Below are positions 27,740 through 35,262 of a DNA stretch of 64,000 bases, piece after piece; position 1 is the stretch's first letter; each line of letters opens with the position of its first letter. A program made the translations under genes and the position numbers. Below the pieces are notes generated by a model, which was given only the letters and a program-made list of their open reading frames with translations, was not told where the DNA came from and ran no database searches. The stretch comes from G963663315 sp963668255 (lineage in GTDB: Bacteria; Pseudomonadota; Gammaproteobacteria; Arenicellales; Poriferihabitantaceae). The stretch is from NCBI GenBank assembly GCA_965116595.1, contig OZ220708.1, positions 434,001 through 498,000 on the forward strand. The letters run 5' to 3'.

Positions 27740-28582
27740 TCAGTTATCTCCCGCAGCAAGCTGCATGTCCCGTTCCCTCTGCTTCTGCTGTCGGAACATG
27801 ATCCAGCCAGCGATGACCACTCCGATAGCCACCGTGACAATGATGATGGTGGCCAGCGCATTGATATCGGGGCGCAGTCCCAGCCTTACCCTGGAATAAA
27901 TCAACATCGGCAGGGTATTGGCGCCGGGCCCGGTAACAAAACTCGCAATTACAAGATCATCGAGTGATAATGTAAATGCCAGCAACCATCCCGCCATCAT
28001 GCCGGGAGCCAGCAGCGGCAATGTTATATCGGTCAGCACCCTGAATGGTTTGGCGCCCAGATCCTGCGCCGCTTCTTCATAATCCTGGCCCATACCGGAC
28101 AGTCTGGATTGGATGATTACCGCAACATAAGCCATCGAGAACGTGATATGTGCGATCGTTATCGTGGTGAACCCGCGACTCGAGGGCCAGCCAAAAAATT
28201 CATTCAATGTAATAAAAAGCATCAACAGGGATAACCCGGTGATCACTTCGGGCATGACCAGGGGCGCGGTGATCATGCCGCCAAACAGGGTTCTGCCCCT
28301 GAATTTCCCAAACCGGACCATGGCAAGGCCCGCCAGGGTGCCAAGCAGGGTGGCGAAAGTAGCATTGACCACTGCAATCTGCACGCTGAGAGTCAGTGCA
28401 TCCCAAACTTCCTCGCTTTGAAACAGTGTGACATACCATCGGGTGGAAAAACCGCCCCAGACCGGAACAATTTTTGAATAATTGAAAGAGTAGACTATCA
28501 ACATGAGCATCGGTATGTACAAAAACGCCATACCGAAGCAAAGCATCGAAAACAGAAATGTGGATCGCTTTTTCTGCATCAA
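27740..28582 (-). CDS. potI: polyamine ABC transporter permease PotI-like
   Basis: Second membrane component of a putrescine/spermidine-type importer. The 280-residue protein has about six membrane segments and the EAA loop EEAAQDLGAKPFRVLTDITLPLL that contacts the ATPase. Its start overlaps the PotH stop as ATGA. The best match by organisation is PotI of the PotFGHI putrescine system, but PotC of PotABCD is related, so the exact polyamine is open. Confidence 0.88.
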   Translation of the reverse strand: MMQKKRSTFLFSMLCFGMAFLYIPMLMLIVYSFNYSKIVPVWGGFSTRWYVTLFQSEEVWDALTLSVQIAVVNATFATLLGTLAGLAMVRFGKFRGRTLFGGMITAPLVMPEVITGLSLLMLFITLNEFFGWPSSRGFTTITIAHITFSMAYVAVIIQSRLSGMGQDYEEAAQDLGAKPFRVLTDITLPLLAPGMMAGWLLAFTLSLDDLVIASFVTGPGANTLPMLIYSRVRLGLRPDINALATIIIVTVAIGVVIAGWIMFRQQKQRERDMQLAAGDN

Positions 28583-29541
28583 CCCTGGCTCTCCCGAGCC
28601 TGCACTCTCTGATAGAGCATTATTGGTATCACCAGCAACAGCAGCAATGCGATAGCCACGGCAGAAGCAACGGGCCAGTCATGATTGGAATGAAATTCAC
28701 CAAACAAAATCCGCCCGATCATCAATACATTCCCGCCTCCCAGCAAATCAGGGATGACGAACTCGCCGGTTGCCGGAATGAACACCAGCAGACAACCAGC
28801 CACAATACCGGGCATCGTCATGGGTAGTGTGACTGTCCAGAATGTAGTGAAAGGTTTTGCGCCGAGATCGGCAGCCGCCTCGTGCAGTGTCAAATCCAGC
28901 TTCTCCATGTTCGCATAAAGCGGCAGAATCATGAATGGAACATAGGTGTATACAATGCCCACATAGACCGCAAAATGAGAATACAGCAGTCGGACAGGGG
29001 TATCGATCAGTCCCATCCAGATCAGCACATCATTGATCAGACCCTGGTCTGCCAGCAACCCCATCCACGCGTAGACCCGAAGCAGAAAAGAGGTCCAGAA
29101 CGGCAAAATCACCATCATCAGCAAAACATGCTTTACCGTATGCGATGACCGCACGATGGCATAGGCGATCGGATATCCGATCAGCAGGCACAATAGCGTT
29201 GAAATCGAAGAAATCTTGACCGAACTTATATAGGTATCCAGATATAACTCGTCCTCCCAAAGATAAGCGTAATTGTCAAAAATCAGACGAATGTTCATTA
29301 CGCCATCGTCGGCCCATTGGAACAACGGAGAGAAAGGCGGGCTGGCGATTATTGATTCAGCGACACTAATTTTCAGAATGATGAAAAAAGGCGCCAGAAA
29401 GAACAACAGCAACCAGAAGAAAGGAATAAACACCACCACAGTCTTCCATCTGGACTGAAGCAGATTCACAAGCCGGGTTGCAACACTGTTTACTGCTGAT
29501 CGACTGTCCGGTTTATCTGCGATGTCGACACTTGATTTCAT
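28579..29541 (-). CDS. potH: polyamine ABC transporter permease PotH-like
   Basis: First membrane component of the importer. The internal ATG at 29541 gives a 320-residue protein with a polar N-terminal tail and six membrane segments (first at VVVFIPFFWLLLFFLAPFF), plus the EAA loop HEAAADLGAKPFTTFWTVTLP. The frame is open 15 codons upstream (to 29586), but that part overlaps the potG 3' end. Spacing from the potG stop is 13 bases. PotH-type proteins are distinguished from PotB mainly by operon context. Confidence 0.87.
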   Translation of the reverse strand: MKSSVDIADKPDSRSAVNSVATRLVNLLQSRWKTVVVFIPFFWLLLFFLAPFFIILKISVAESIIASPPFSPLFQWADDGVMNIRLIFDNYAYLWEDELYLDTYISSVKISSISTLLCLLIGYPIAYAIVRSSHTVKHVLLMMVILPFWTSFLLRVYAWMGLLADQGLINDVLIWMGLIDTPVRLLYSHFAVYVGIVYTYVPFMILPLYANMEKLDLTLHEAAADLGAKPFTTFWTVTLPMTMPGIVAGCLLVFIPATGEFVIPDLLGGGNVLMIGRILFGEFHSNHDWPVASAVAIALLLLLVIPIMLYQRVQARESQG

Positions 29542-29554
29542 TTCAGGACCGGGT

Positions 29555-30700
29555 CTATTTCGTGAGAACGACCGGACTGGAGGCATCCCAGTGCAACCAG
29601 ACCTGTTCCTCCCAATACACTACGTGACGCCCCCCTTTCGGGCGTATCTGGTTTGGAACGGTCACATCCATGATCCTGCCGCTGTCGAGCTTGATACGAT
29701 AAGTCGAGAAATTGCCCAGGTAACCAATATCCTGAACCACCCCGACTATCTGATTTGTCCCCGATTGCTCCGGTGGAGATTTCGAAACCCGTATTTTCTC
29801 CGGACGAACCGCCACCCAGACCTTGCTGCCTTCATTGACGGGGATACCATGGTCTACGTAAAACTCGACATTGTCATCATTGGTATGCACTTTCAAATGG
29901 TCGTCCCCGCTTTCGGTAACTCGCCCTTCGAACATATTTGCCGAACCGATAAAATCAGCCACCATTCTCGATTCAGGGTATTCATAAATTTCGGTTGGCG
30001 TACCGATCTGGACAAATTTCCCGACATCCATCACGGCAATGCGAGTCGAAAGTGTCATCGCCTCTTCCTGGTCATGGGTAACGACGATAAAGGTCACACC
30101 CAACTGTTCCTGAATGTTCATCAGTTCAAACTGTGTCTGTTCACGAAGACGCTTGTCCAGCGCGGCCAGGGGTTCATCGAGCAACAATACTTTGGGGCGT
30201 TTGACCAGCGCCCTTGCTAATGCGACTCGCTGGCGTTGACCGCCAGACAACTGGTGGGGTTTGCGCTTGCTGAATTCAGCCAGCTCTACCATGGCCAGCA
30301 TTTCGGCTACACGCAGACGGATTTCTTCCTTGTCCACGCCATCCCTTTGCAATCCATAAGCGACATTCTTCGCGACATCCATATGAGGGAACAGCGCGTA
30401 TGACTGAAACATCATGTTGACAGGACGTTCCCAGGCAGGAACATCATTCATTTGCACGCCGTCAATATAAATGCTGCCCGCTGAAGGGGTTTCAAATCCT
30501 GCCAGCATACGCAGAAGTGTTGACTTGCCACAACCCGAACCACCCAGCAGGCAAAACAGTTCTCCCTGATATATATCCAGACTGACGCTGCTTACCGCAG
30601 TGAAATCGCCAAAATTCTTGGTAACATCCGCGATACGTATAAACGGCTCGGCATCAGGATTGAGCCATGGCCTGTCCTGATAATCTACCTGCTCCGGCAT
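29555..30700 (-). CDS. potG: polyamine ABC transporter ATP-binding protein PotG-like
   Basis: ATPase that powers polyamine import. The 381-residue protein has Walker A GGSGCGKST, Q-loop, the ABC signature QLSGGQRQRVALARAL, Walker B VLLLDEPLAALD and the H-loop VVTHDQEEA, then a C-terminal TOBE regulatory domain beginning around VWVAVRPEKIRV. A FIRIADVTKNFGDFTAV N-terminus is typical of PotA/PotG. It lies between potF and potH on the same strand. Confidence 0.9.
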   Translation of the reverse strand: MPEQVDYQDRPWLNPDAEPFIRIADVTKNFGDFTAVSSVSLDIYQGELFCLLGGSGCGKSTLLRMLAGFETPSAGSIYIDGVQMNDVPAWERPVNMMFQSYALFPHMDVAKNVAYGLQRDGVDKEEIRLRVAEMLAMVELAEFSKRKPHQLSGGQRQRVALARALVKRPKVLLLDEPLAALDKRLREQTQFELMNIQEQLGVTFIVVTHDQEEAMTLSTRIAVMDVGKFVQIGTPTEIYEYPESRMVADFIGSANMFEGRVTESGDDHLKVHTNDDNVEFYVDHGIPVNEGSKVWVAVRPEKIRVSKSPPEQSGTNQIVGVVQDIGYLGNFSTYRIKLDSGRIMDVTVPNQIRPKGGRHVVYWEEQVWLHWDASSPVVLTK

Positions 30701-30813
30701 GGTCAGTTTCCTCCCCTGTTTGTGATAAGGACAGACATATCACGCCTCTGATCAGATCCGGGGGCTGGATACATATCTATTGACCTGACCAGAGGTGTCT
30801 GAATGTTAGTTCA

Positions 30814-31929
30814 TTAGTTGCCTGCCTTGAAGTTGGTCCACACCCTGGTCCGTGCGCGCTCTATTTTTGGCGGGACAACAGCTAATGTATACATCTGCTC
30901 GACAGCTTCAGCTGATGGAAACGCCGCCGGACTAGACGTAACCTCCTCGCTGATCATTTCAATCGCAGACTCATTGGCAGTGGCATACCAGGTGAAGTTA
31001 CTGTCATTCGCCCCCACTTCAGGGCGCATCATGTAATTCAGGAACAAATACGCATTGTCGATATTCTTCGCATCTGCGGGAATGACCCAACCATCAACCC
31101 AGAAATTGGCCGCCCCATCACCCGGTGGAAGGAAGAAATCCAGTTCAACACCTGTATTCGCTTCAGCTGCGCCAGCAACCGCCAGCAATCCATCCGGTCC
31201 CCAGGTTACAGCCAGGCAAAATTCCTTTTCAGGCATTCTCTGGTAGGCATAGTTATCAAATGTCTTGATGTATGGACGGATTTTCAACAGCATTTCTTCA
31301 ACCGCCTTGTAGTCATTCCGATCGGTCGTATTCGGGTCAAGTCCCATATAAGCCAGCGCCATTGGCATTACATCAGTCGGAGAATCCAGAAAGGAAACAC
31401 CGCAGGGGGCAATTTTTTCCATGTGCACCGGGTCAAAAATCAGGTCCAGTGAGCCGATCGGCGCATCAGGGTAGGTTTCCAGGACCAGCGCCTCATTATA
31501 GGTCACACCATGGGTTCCCCACATAAACGGAACAATATACTGGTTGCCTGGATCCCATTGCGCATCGAGTTGACCGAGCACATCGGCGCGCATGTGTTTA
31601 AAGTTGTCAAGCCTGGATTTGTCGAGCGGCTGCAGGATTCCGGCTGGGATCAAACGTGCAATCTGGCTGCCCGCATGACTGACCACGTCATATCCGGTGT
31701 TGCCGGCAAGCAATTTTGAATCGATTGCTTCGACCGAGTCATAGTTATCGTAAGTAACATCGACATCATACTCGTCCGCAAAGTTTTGAATCGTATCTTC
31801 AGCAATATACTCTGCCCAGTTCGTAACATTGAGCTTACCTTCGGCATGCACTGAAGCCATGCCAAAAATCAGTACCGAAGAAGCAACACCGACAATGCCG
31901 CCTTTCAGCAAACCAGATGGATTTTTCAT
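30814..31929 (-). CDS. potF: periplasmic polyamine-binding protein PotF-like
   Basis: Substrate-binding protein of the importer. The 371-residue precursor has a signal peptide to about residue 29 (SVHA), then LNVTNWAEYIAEDTIQNF, DYDVDVTYDNYDSVE, GYDVVSHAG and WGTHGVTYNE, motifs shared by PotF and PotD-type binding proteins. The length is close to E. coli PotF (370). First gene of the potFGHI unit, separated by 113 bases from potG, and divergent from the SCO1 gene. Confidence 0.9.
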   Translation of the reverse strand: MKNPSGLLKGGIVGVASSVLIFGMASVHAEGKLNVTNWAEYIAEDTIQNFADEYDVDVTYDNYDSVEAIDSKLLAGNTGYDVVSHAGSQIARLIPAGILQPLDKSRLDNFKHMRADVLGQLDAQWDPGNQYIVPFMWGTHGVTYNEALVLETYPDAPIGSLDLIFDPVHMEKIAPCGVSFLDSPTDVMPMALAYMGLDPNTTDRNDYKAVEEMLLKIRPYIKTFDNYAYQRMPEKEFCLAVTWGPDGLLAVAGAAEANTGVELDFFLPPGDGAANFWVDGWVIPADAKNIDNAYLFLNYMMRPEVGANDSNFTWYATANESAIEMISEEVTSSPAAFPSAEAVEQMYTLAVVPPKIERARTRVWTNFKAGN

Positions 31930-32041
31930 AATTTCTGCCTCCCACGGGCGTTGAATTGACTTGACAACGCAGTATAATCACCCTGCCTGCATAATGTGCC
32001 AGACAAAAACTGATAATTCAAGCCTACCCATATTTAATTAC

Positions 32042-32722
32042 ATGCGTTTCAATTTCAGGATTCTCCTTGTCGGAGTCGGCGCCTTGCTGATCGGGCTATA
32101 TTTTCAACTTTTCGGGCTCAACCCCCCTGTTATCAAAAACCAGACTGCCAGTTCCCCGATCGAAGGGTTTTTCTGGCCCGATCAGATGCAACTGCGTCAA
32201 TTCGACCTGGTTGGTCATGATAACCAGAAGTTTGATGTGCGCCGATTTTCCAATCACTGGAGTTTTGTATTTTTCGGCTTTACCAATTGCCCGGATATCT
32301 GCCCGGTCACGCTGAACACCCTGCGACAGGTAAGGGAAAAGTTGCGTCAGGATACCTATCCTGATATTGATCAAACCGCCTTTGTTTTCATCTCGGTGGA
32401 TGGTGAGCGCGACACCCCGGATCGCCTGCGTGATTACATTGAATCATTCGGAGAAGGATTCATAGCCGCATCCGGCACGAAACCACAGATAGAGTCGCTG
32501 ACAACCCAGTTCGGCGTGCCCTGGTCGATCGATAAAAATGCAGTGGGTCAAAATCATGACAATCATGCAGAGGGTCAGGATTATCTGGTCAATCACAGTG
32601 GCGCAATATTTCTGATCTCACCTGAAGCCACCCTGGCTTCGATCTATCAACCTCTGCACGATGCCGATGAGATTGCCGGCAGATTCGTGCAAATACAGAA
32701 GTTCCTGCGTAACAACAGCTAA
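32042..32722 (+). CDS. SCO1/SenC-family copper chaperone
   Basis: Thioredoxin-like protein that helps assemble the CuA site of cytochrome c oxidase. From the ATG at 32042 it has 226 residues: an N-terminal membrane anchor (ILLVGVGALLIGLYFQ), FFGFTNCPDICPVTLN with the copper-binding CxxxC, and the conserved histidine in YLVNHSGAIFLI. The frame is open 27 codons upstream to 31961, but that region lacks family resemblance. Its end overlaps the convergent tadA end by 4 bases. No oxidase genes are in the window. Confidence 0.88.
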   Translation: MRFNFRILLVGVGALLIGLYFQLFGLNPPVIKNQTASSPIEGFFWPDQMQLRQFDLVGHDNQKFDVRRFSNHWSFVFFGFTNCPDICPVTLNTLRQVREKLRQDTYPDIDQTAFVFISVDGERDTPDRLRDYIESFGEGFIAASGTKPQIESLTTQFGVPWSIDKNAVGQNHDNHAEGQDYLVNHSGAIFLISPEATLASIYQPLHDADEIAGRFVQIQKFLRNNS

Positions 32723-33204
32723 CCGGATGGACGCGGTATGCAGCCCTGTCTCCTGTCCATAAAAAACTGATCGAGCAGTTGTCGGCACGACTCCTTCATT
32801 ACGCCTGAAACAATGCTGCACTGGTGATTCAGGAATCCGGACTCCAGTAGATTCAGCCGACTGCCCCCTGCCCCAAACCTCTCATCAAATGCACCGAATA
32901 CAACCCGTTGCACTCTTGCCTGCAATATCGCTCCCGCACACATCACACAAGGTTCCAGTGTGACATACAGCGTGGAACCGGTTAATCTGTAGTTTGACTG
33001 GAAGCGGCCAGCATCCCGCAGAGACTGAATTTCAGCATGGGCAGAAGGGTCGTGACCGGAAATCGACTGATTGAATCCCTGGCCGATCACCTGTTCATCG
33101 TGAACCACCACCGCCCCGACAGGAATTTCCCCGAGCGCCTGCGCTTTCCTGGCGAGTTCGAGCGCCTGCGCCATGAAATGCAGATCAAGCTCGCGTTGTG
33201 TCAT
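32719..33204 (-). CDS. tadA: tRNA-specific adenosine deaminase TadA
   Basis: Deaminates A34 to inosine in tRNA-Arg. The zinc sites HAEIQSL (His and catalytic Glu) and PCVMCAGAIL (two Cys) are present, and so is the KAQALGEIPVGAVVV N-terminal strand. The ATG at 33204 has GGAG 10 bases upstream and gives 161 residues; a TTG at 33219 is the alternative. Length agrees with E. coli TadA (167). Confidence 0.93.
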   Translation of the reverse strand: MTQRELDLHFMAQALELARKAQALGEIPVGAVVVHDEQVIGQGFNQSISGHDPSAHAEIQSLRDAGRFQSNYRLTGSTLYVTLEPCVMCAGAILQARVQRVVFGAFDERFGAGGSRLNLLESGFLNHQCSIVSGVMKESCRQLLDQFFMDRRQGCIPRPSG

Positions 33205-33250
33205 TTTATAAAGCTCCAACCCCCTGGCTATACAATCATCATGATCGTAG

Positions 33251-33272
33251 GGACAACCCCCCGTGGTTGTCC
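33251..33272. repeat. intergenic palindrome (GGACAACC hairpin)
   Basis: Perfect 8-bp inverted repeat GGACAACC/GGTTGTCC with a 6-base loop ccccgt, preceded by gta. The pattern gta-ggg-R-C...-ccgtg resembles the units near 60.0-60.1 kb, so both may be members of one dispersed palindromic family in this genome. Confidence 0.6.
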
Positions 33273-33406
33273 GAACATGCCTGTTACTGATTGAGATACG
33301 GGTTTCACCTTTATTGCTCAGTTGGTTTTATTTCTATTTTCAGGTCAGGAAACATTTCGGATACTGTGATGGATAAAGCTATGACATCAGCGAGCTTTAC
33401 ACCGCT

Positions 33407-33847
33407 TCAATGATGGGGCGGCGCGGCCCCCAGCAGAGGAAGCTTCTTGCGGCGGTGATAGGTGAGCGCCATTGAAATGCAGTGTTTCAACGGGGCAATC
33501 GGGAGATCGGCGGTCTTGTGCAAGACGATTGCACGGTTGCCCTCGAATGTCAGCTCGTCGGGATAGAGCTCCTTGAACGTATCCACCAACCTGGTCCCGC
33601 AGTGGAATAACATCTTGTATTCGTCAGGCCGGGATGCCTTCCAGCCCAGTCTGATGGTGCTGCCGGTTTTCGTAACGTAGCTCGGCTCACCCCATTTCAG
33701 GGTTTCCTCCACCTCACCAACCTCGGCCAACGCAGCCGCAGTATCCAACACAAGCTGGCGCAGCCACATGGCTTGCCTGCAGATATCTGAAGGATAGGTC
33801 TCAAAAACAGCAGATACGCCTGTGCTGATTTCTGGAATTGATGGCAT
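33407..33847 (-). CDS. DUF1801 domain protein
   Basis: A 146-residue cytoplasmic protein with the DUF1801 pattern: an N-terminal YPSDICRQAMWLRQLVLDTA helix, ETLKWGEPSYVTKTGSTIRLGW, and FHCGTRLVDTFKELYPDELTFEGNRAI. The fold is that of the YdhG/YjbR-like group, whose biochemical role is not known. No operon partner; tadA lies downstream after 187 bases and relE upstream after 359. Confidence 0.75.
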   Translation of the reverse strand: MPSIPEISTGVSAVFETYPSDICRQAMWLRQLVLDTAAALAEVGEVEETLKWGEPSYVTKTGSTIRLGWKASRPDEYKMLFHCGTRLVDTFKELYPDELTFEGNRAIVLHKTADLPIAPLKHCISMALTYHRRKKLPLLGAAPPHH

Positions 33848-34206
33848 GGCTACGGTTCACTTCCAATTATGGGCGTGTAAGGATGGAGCATTCAGCCATT
33901 GTCAGCGTATCGGTCGGTGAACGCAAGTAATCTGTGATAACGGGCTTGGTTCTATCTCGTCGGAACGGAAGGATTAGCGGGGCAAACATACGATAGAACA
34001 CCCTCGTGGTAGACCGTATCTCCGATGACCTCAGGGAAGATAGAGCGTTATCCTGAGTCGCCCGATCACATTCCACCGGCAGAGATGTACTTTGGGCGCT
34101 ATCAGGAAATCATGGACAGACGAGCCATCATTAAATACGAAACACTACAACGGATGAGGATGGAAAATTCAAGACACACGGCCGCAGTATTCTTCCCTCA
34201 ATACTC
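33848..34206. other. intergenic, no recognisable gene
   Basis: Short open frames occur on both strands (for example 34025-34216 plus, 33867-34076 minus), but none resembles a known family or has a convincing ribosome binding site. I see no hairpin terminator. Confidence 0.5.
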
Positions 34207-34473
34207 CTATCGGTAAATTTCGCGCCGGTTGCCCACTTGTACCACGAGCACGCGCAAAACACCGTCCTGAATGTCACAAATCACCCGGCAATCGCCTACC
34301 CGGTAACGCCAGAATCCACCAAGCGGGCCGGTCAGTGCCTTGCCCGTGGTACGCGGGTTTTCCAGTCCGGAGATGCGCTCATCCATGAAATCGACGATGC
34401 GTCGCGCCATCTGCCTGTCGAGCTTGCGGAGTTGTCCCTTGGCCGTGTCGGTGTAATCAATCTTCCAGGCCAA
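34207..34473 (-). CDS. relE: RelE/ParE-superfamily toxin
   Basis: Probable mRNA interferase toxin of a type II toxin-antitoxin pair. The 88-residue protein has the RelE pattern WKIDYTDTAKGQLRKLDRQ, ALTGPLGGFWRYRVGDCRVIC and VLVVQVGNRREIYR, with the basic residues expected for ribosome-dependent cleavage. It overlaps its antitoxin gene by 17 bases. Confidence 0.88.
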   Translation of the reverse strand: MAWKIDYTDTAKGQLRKLDRQMARRIVDFMDERISGLENPRTTGKALTGPLGGFWRYRVGDCRVICDIQDGVLRVLVVQVGNRREIYR

Positions 34474-34684
34474 GGTCTTTCCTTATGTCAGCAGCCGATA
34501 TCACCTGTTCTTGTCCCTTGCGGACACGTTCCAGCACGTCCGCAGCAAGGTAGTAGTCCTCCATCTCCTCAATGCCCTGCTCAATGATTTCCCGCAGGTA
34601 GTAAGCCTTGGTGCGCCCGGTTTGCGAGGCAAGGTAGTCAAGCCTTCGCTCGGTTTCCGGGGCCAGGCGGATCGAAGTAGCCAT
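34457..34684 (-). CDS. relB: RelB/DinJ-type ribbon-helix-helix antitoxin
   Basis: Antitoxin of 75 residues with an N-terminal ribbon-helix-helix (TSIRLAPETERRLDYLASQTGRT region) and an acidic C-terminus (ADIRKDLGLED) that would wrap the toxin. Start ATG 34684 follows GAGG at a good distance. The promoter region carries palindromes expected for autoregulation. Confidence 0.87.
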   Translation of the reverse strand: MATSIRLAPETERRLDYLASQTGRTKAYYLREIIEQGIEEMEDYYLAADVLERVRKGQEQVISAADIRKDLGLED

Positions 34685-34702
34685 GTCACAACCTCATTCT
34701 TA

Positions 34703-34728
34703 AATACGTGTATTCATTGTATCACAAT
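34703..34728 (-). promoter_or_regulatory. putative relBE operator/promoter
   Basis: Two adjacent palindromes lie just upstream of relB: AATACGTGTATT (34703-34714, half sites AATAC/GTATT) and ATTGTatcACAAT (34716-34728). The second contains a minus-strand TACAAT -10 box. The layout suits RelB autorepression. Confidence 0.5.
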
Positions 34729-35050
34729 ACCGCCGTTTGAGAGCAATAATACTGGCTTTAACTGTTTAAACCCTTGGCTAGTCTGAAGTGACTCAAATTC
34801 GCGCCGGGCAAGTGCTGGGCGATCGAGATCAAACTATCGAGCGTCCCACCACTGACCGGGGGTTCCACAATGCGGCAAGCGACATCGGGGCAGAGCGGCG
34901 GATTTTGGTGCACAAAGGAAAGCACCCGTTCCCCATGCGACATGGTATAGAGGCTATGCCTTTGCTTGAAGCCGTGAACGAAGTCAGTGCAGCGGTGAGC
35001 GCATGAAACCTCAAAGCGAATACATTTGATGCAACTGCCGTGCGGCCGCG

Positions 35051-35098
35051 GTAATCAATCTTCCAGACTAAGGTCTATCCTTACGTCAGCAGCTGGAT
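35051..35098 (-). pseudogene. relB/relE junction remnant
   Basis: About 48 bases matching 34453-34500 (the end of relB overlapping the start of relE), with substitutions such as ggcc to gact and a changed 3' end. No open frame extends from it. Interpreted as a leftover of a duplicated or replaced relBE pair. Confidence 0.55.
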
Positions 35099-35262
35099 GT
35101 TATCTTAAAGCCGTCCCGCAATTTCGGTTTAGGTATTTTCTTATTGTAAGAATTTAACCTTAGACTTGCTAAGCGGTTGTTTACTTTAATGTGATCGCTT
35201 CGATTTGAGCATGGCATGCTCTTTTCACTCATAACTAGGCGGCGCGGCCGCACATCATTGCC

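Larger units (their letters stand above)
34685..35262. other. intergenic with decayed relB/relE junction
   Basis: No intact gene. The first 45 bases hold the relBE control region. At 35051-35098 a stretch matches, with several substitutions, the relB-relE overlap at 34453-34500, starting gtaatcaatcttccag. The rest (for example 34788-35006, open on plus) is not recognisable. This looks like the remains of a second relBE copy at the edge of the GC-rich helicase gene. Confidence 0.6.

Noticed and set aside
34788..35006. Small open frame between relBE and the helicase
   Set aside because: No similarity to known proteins and no ribosome binding site; probably part of decayed DNA.
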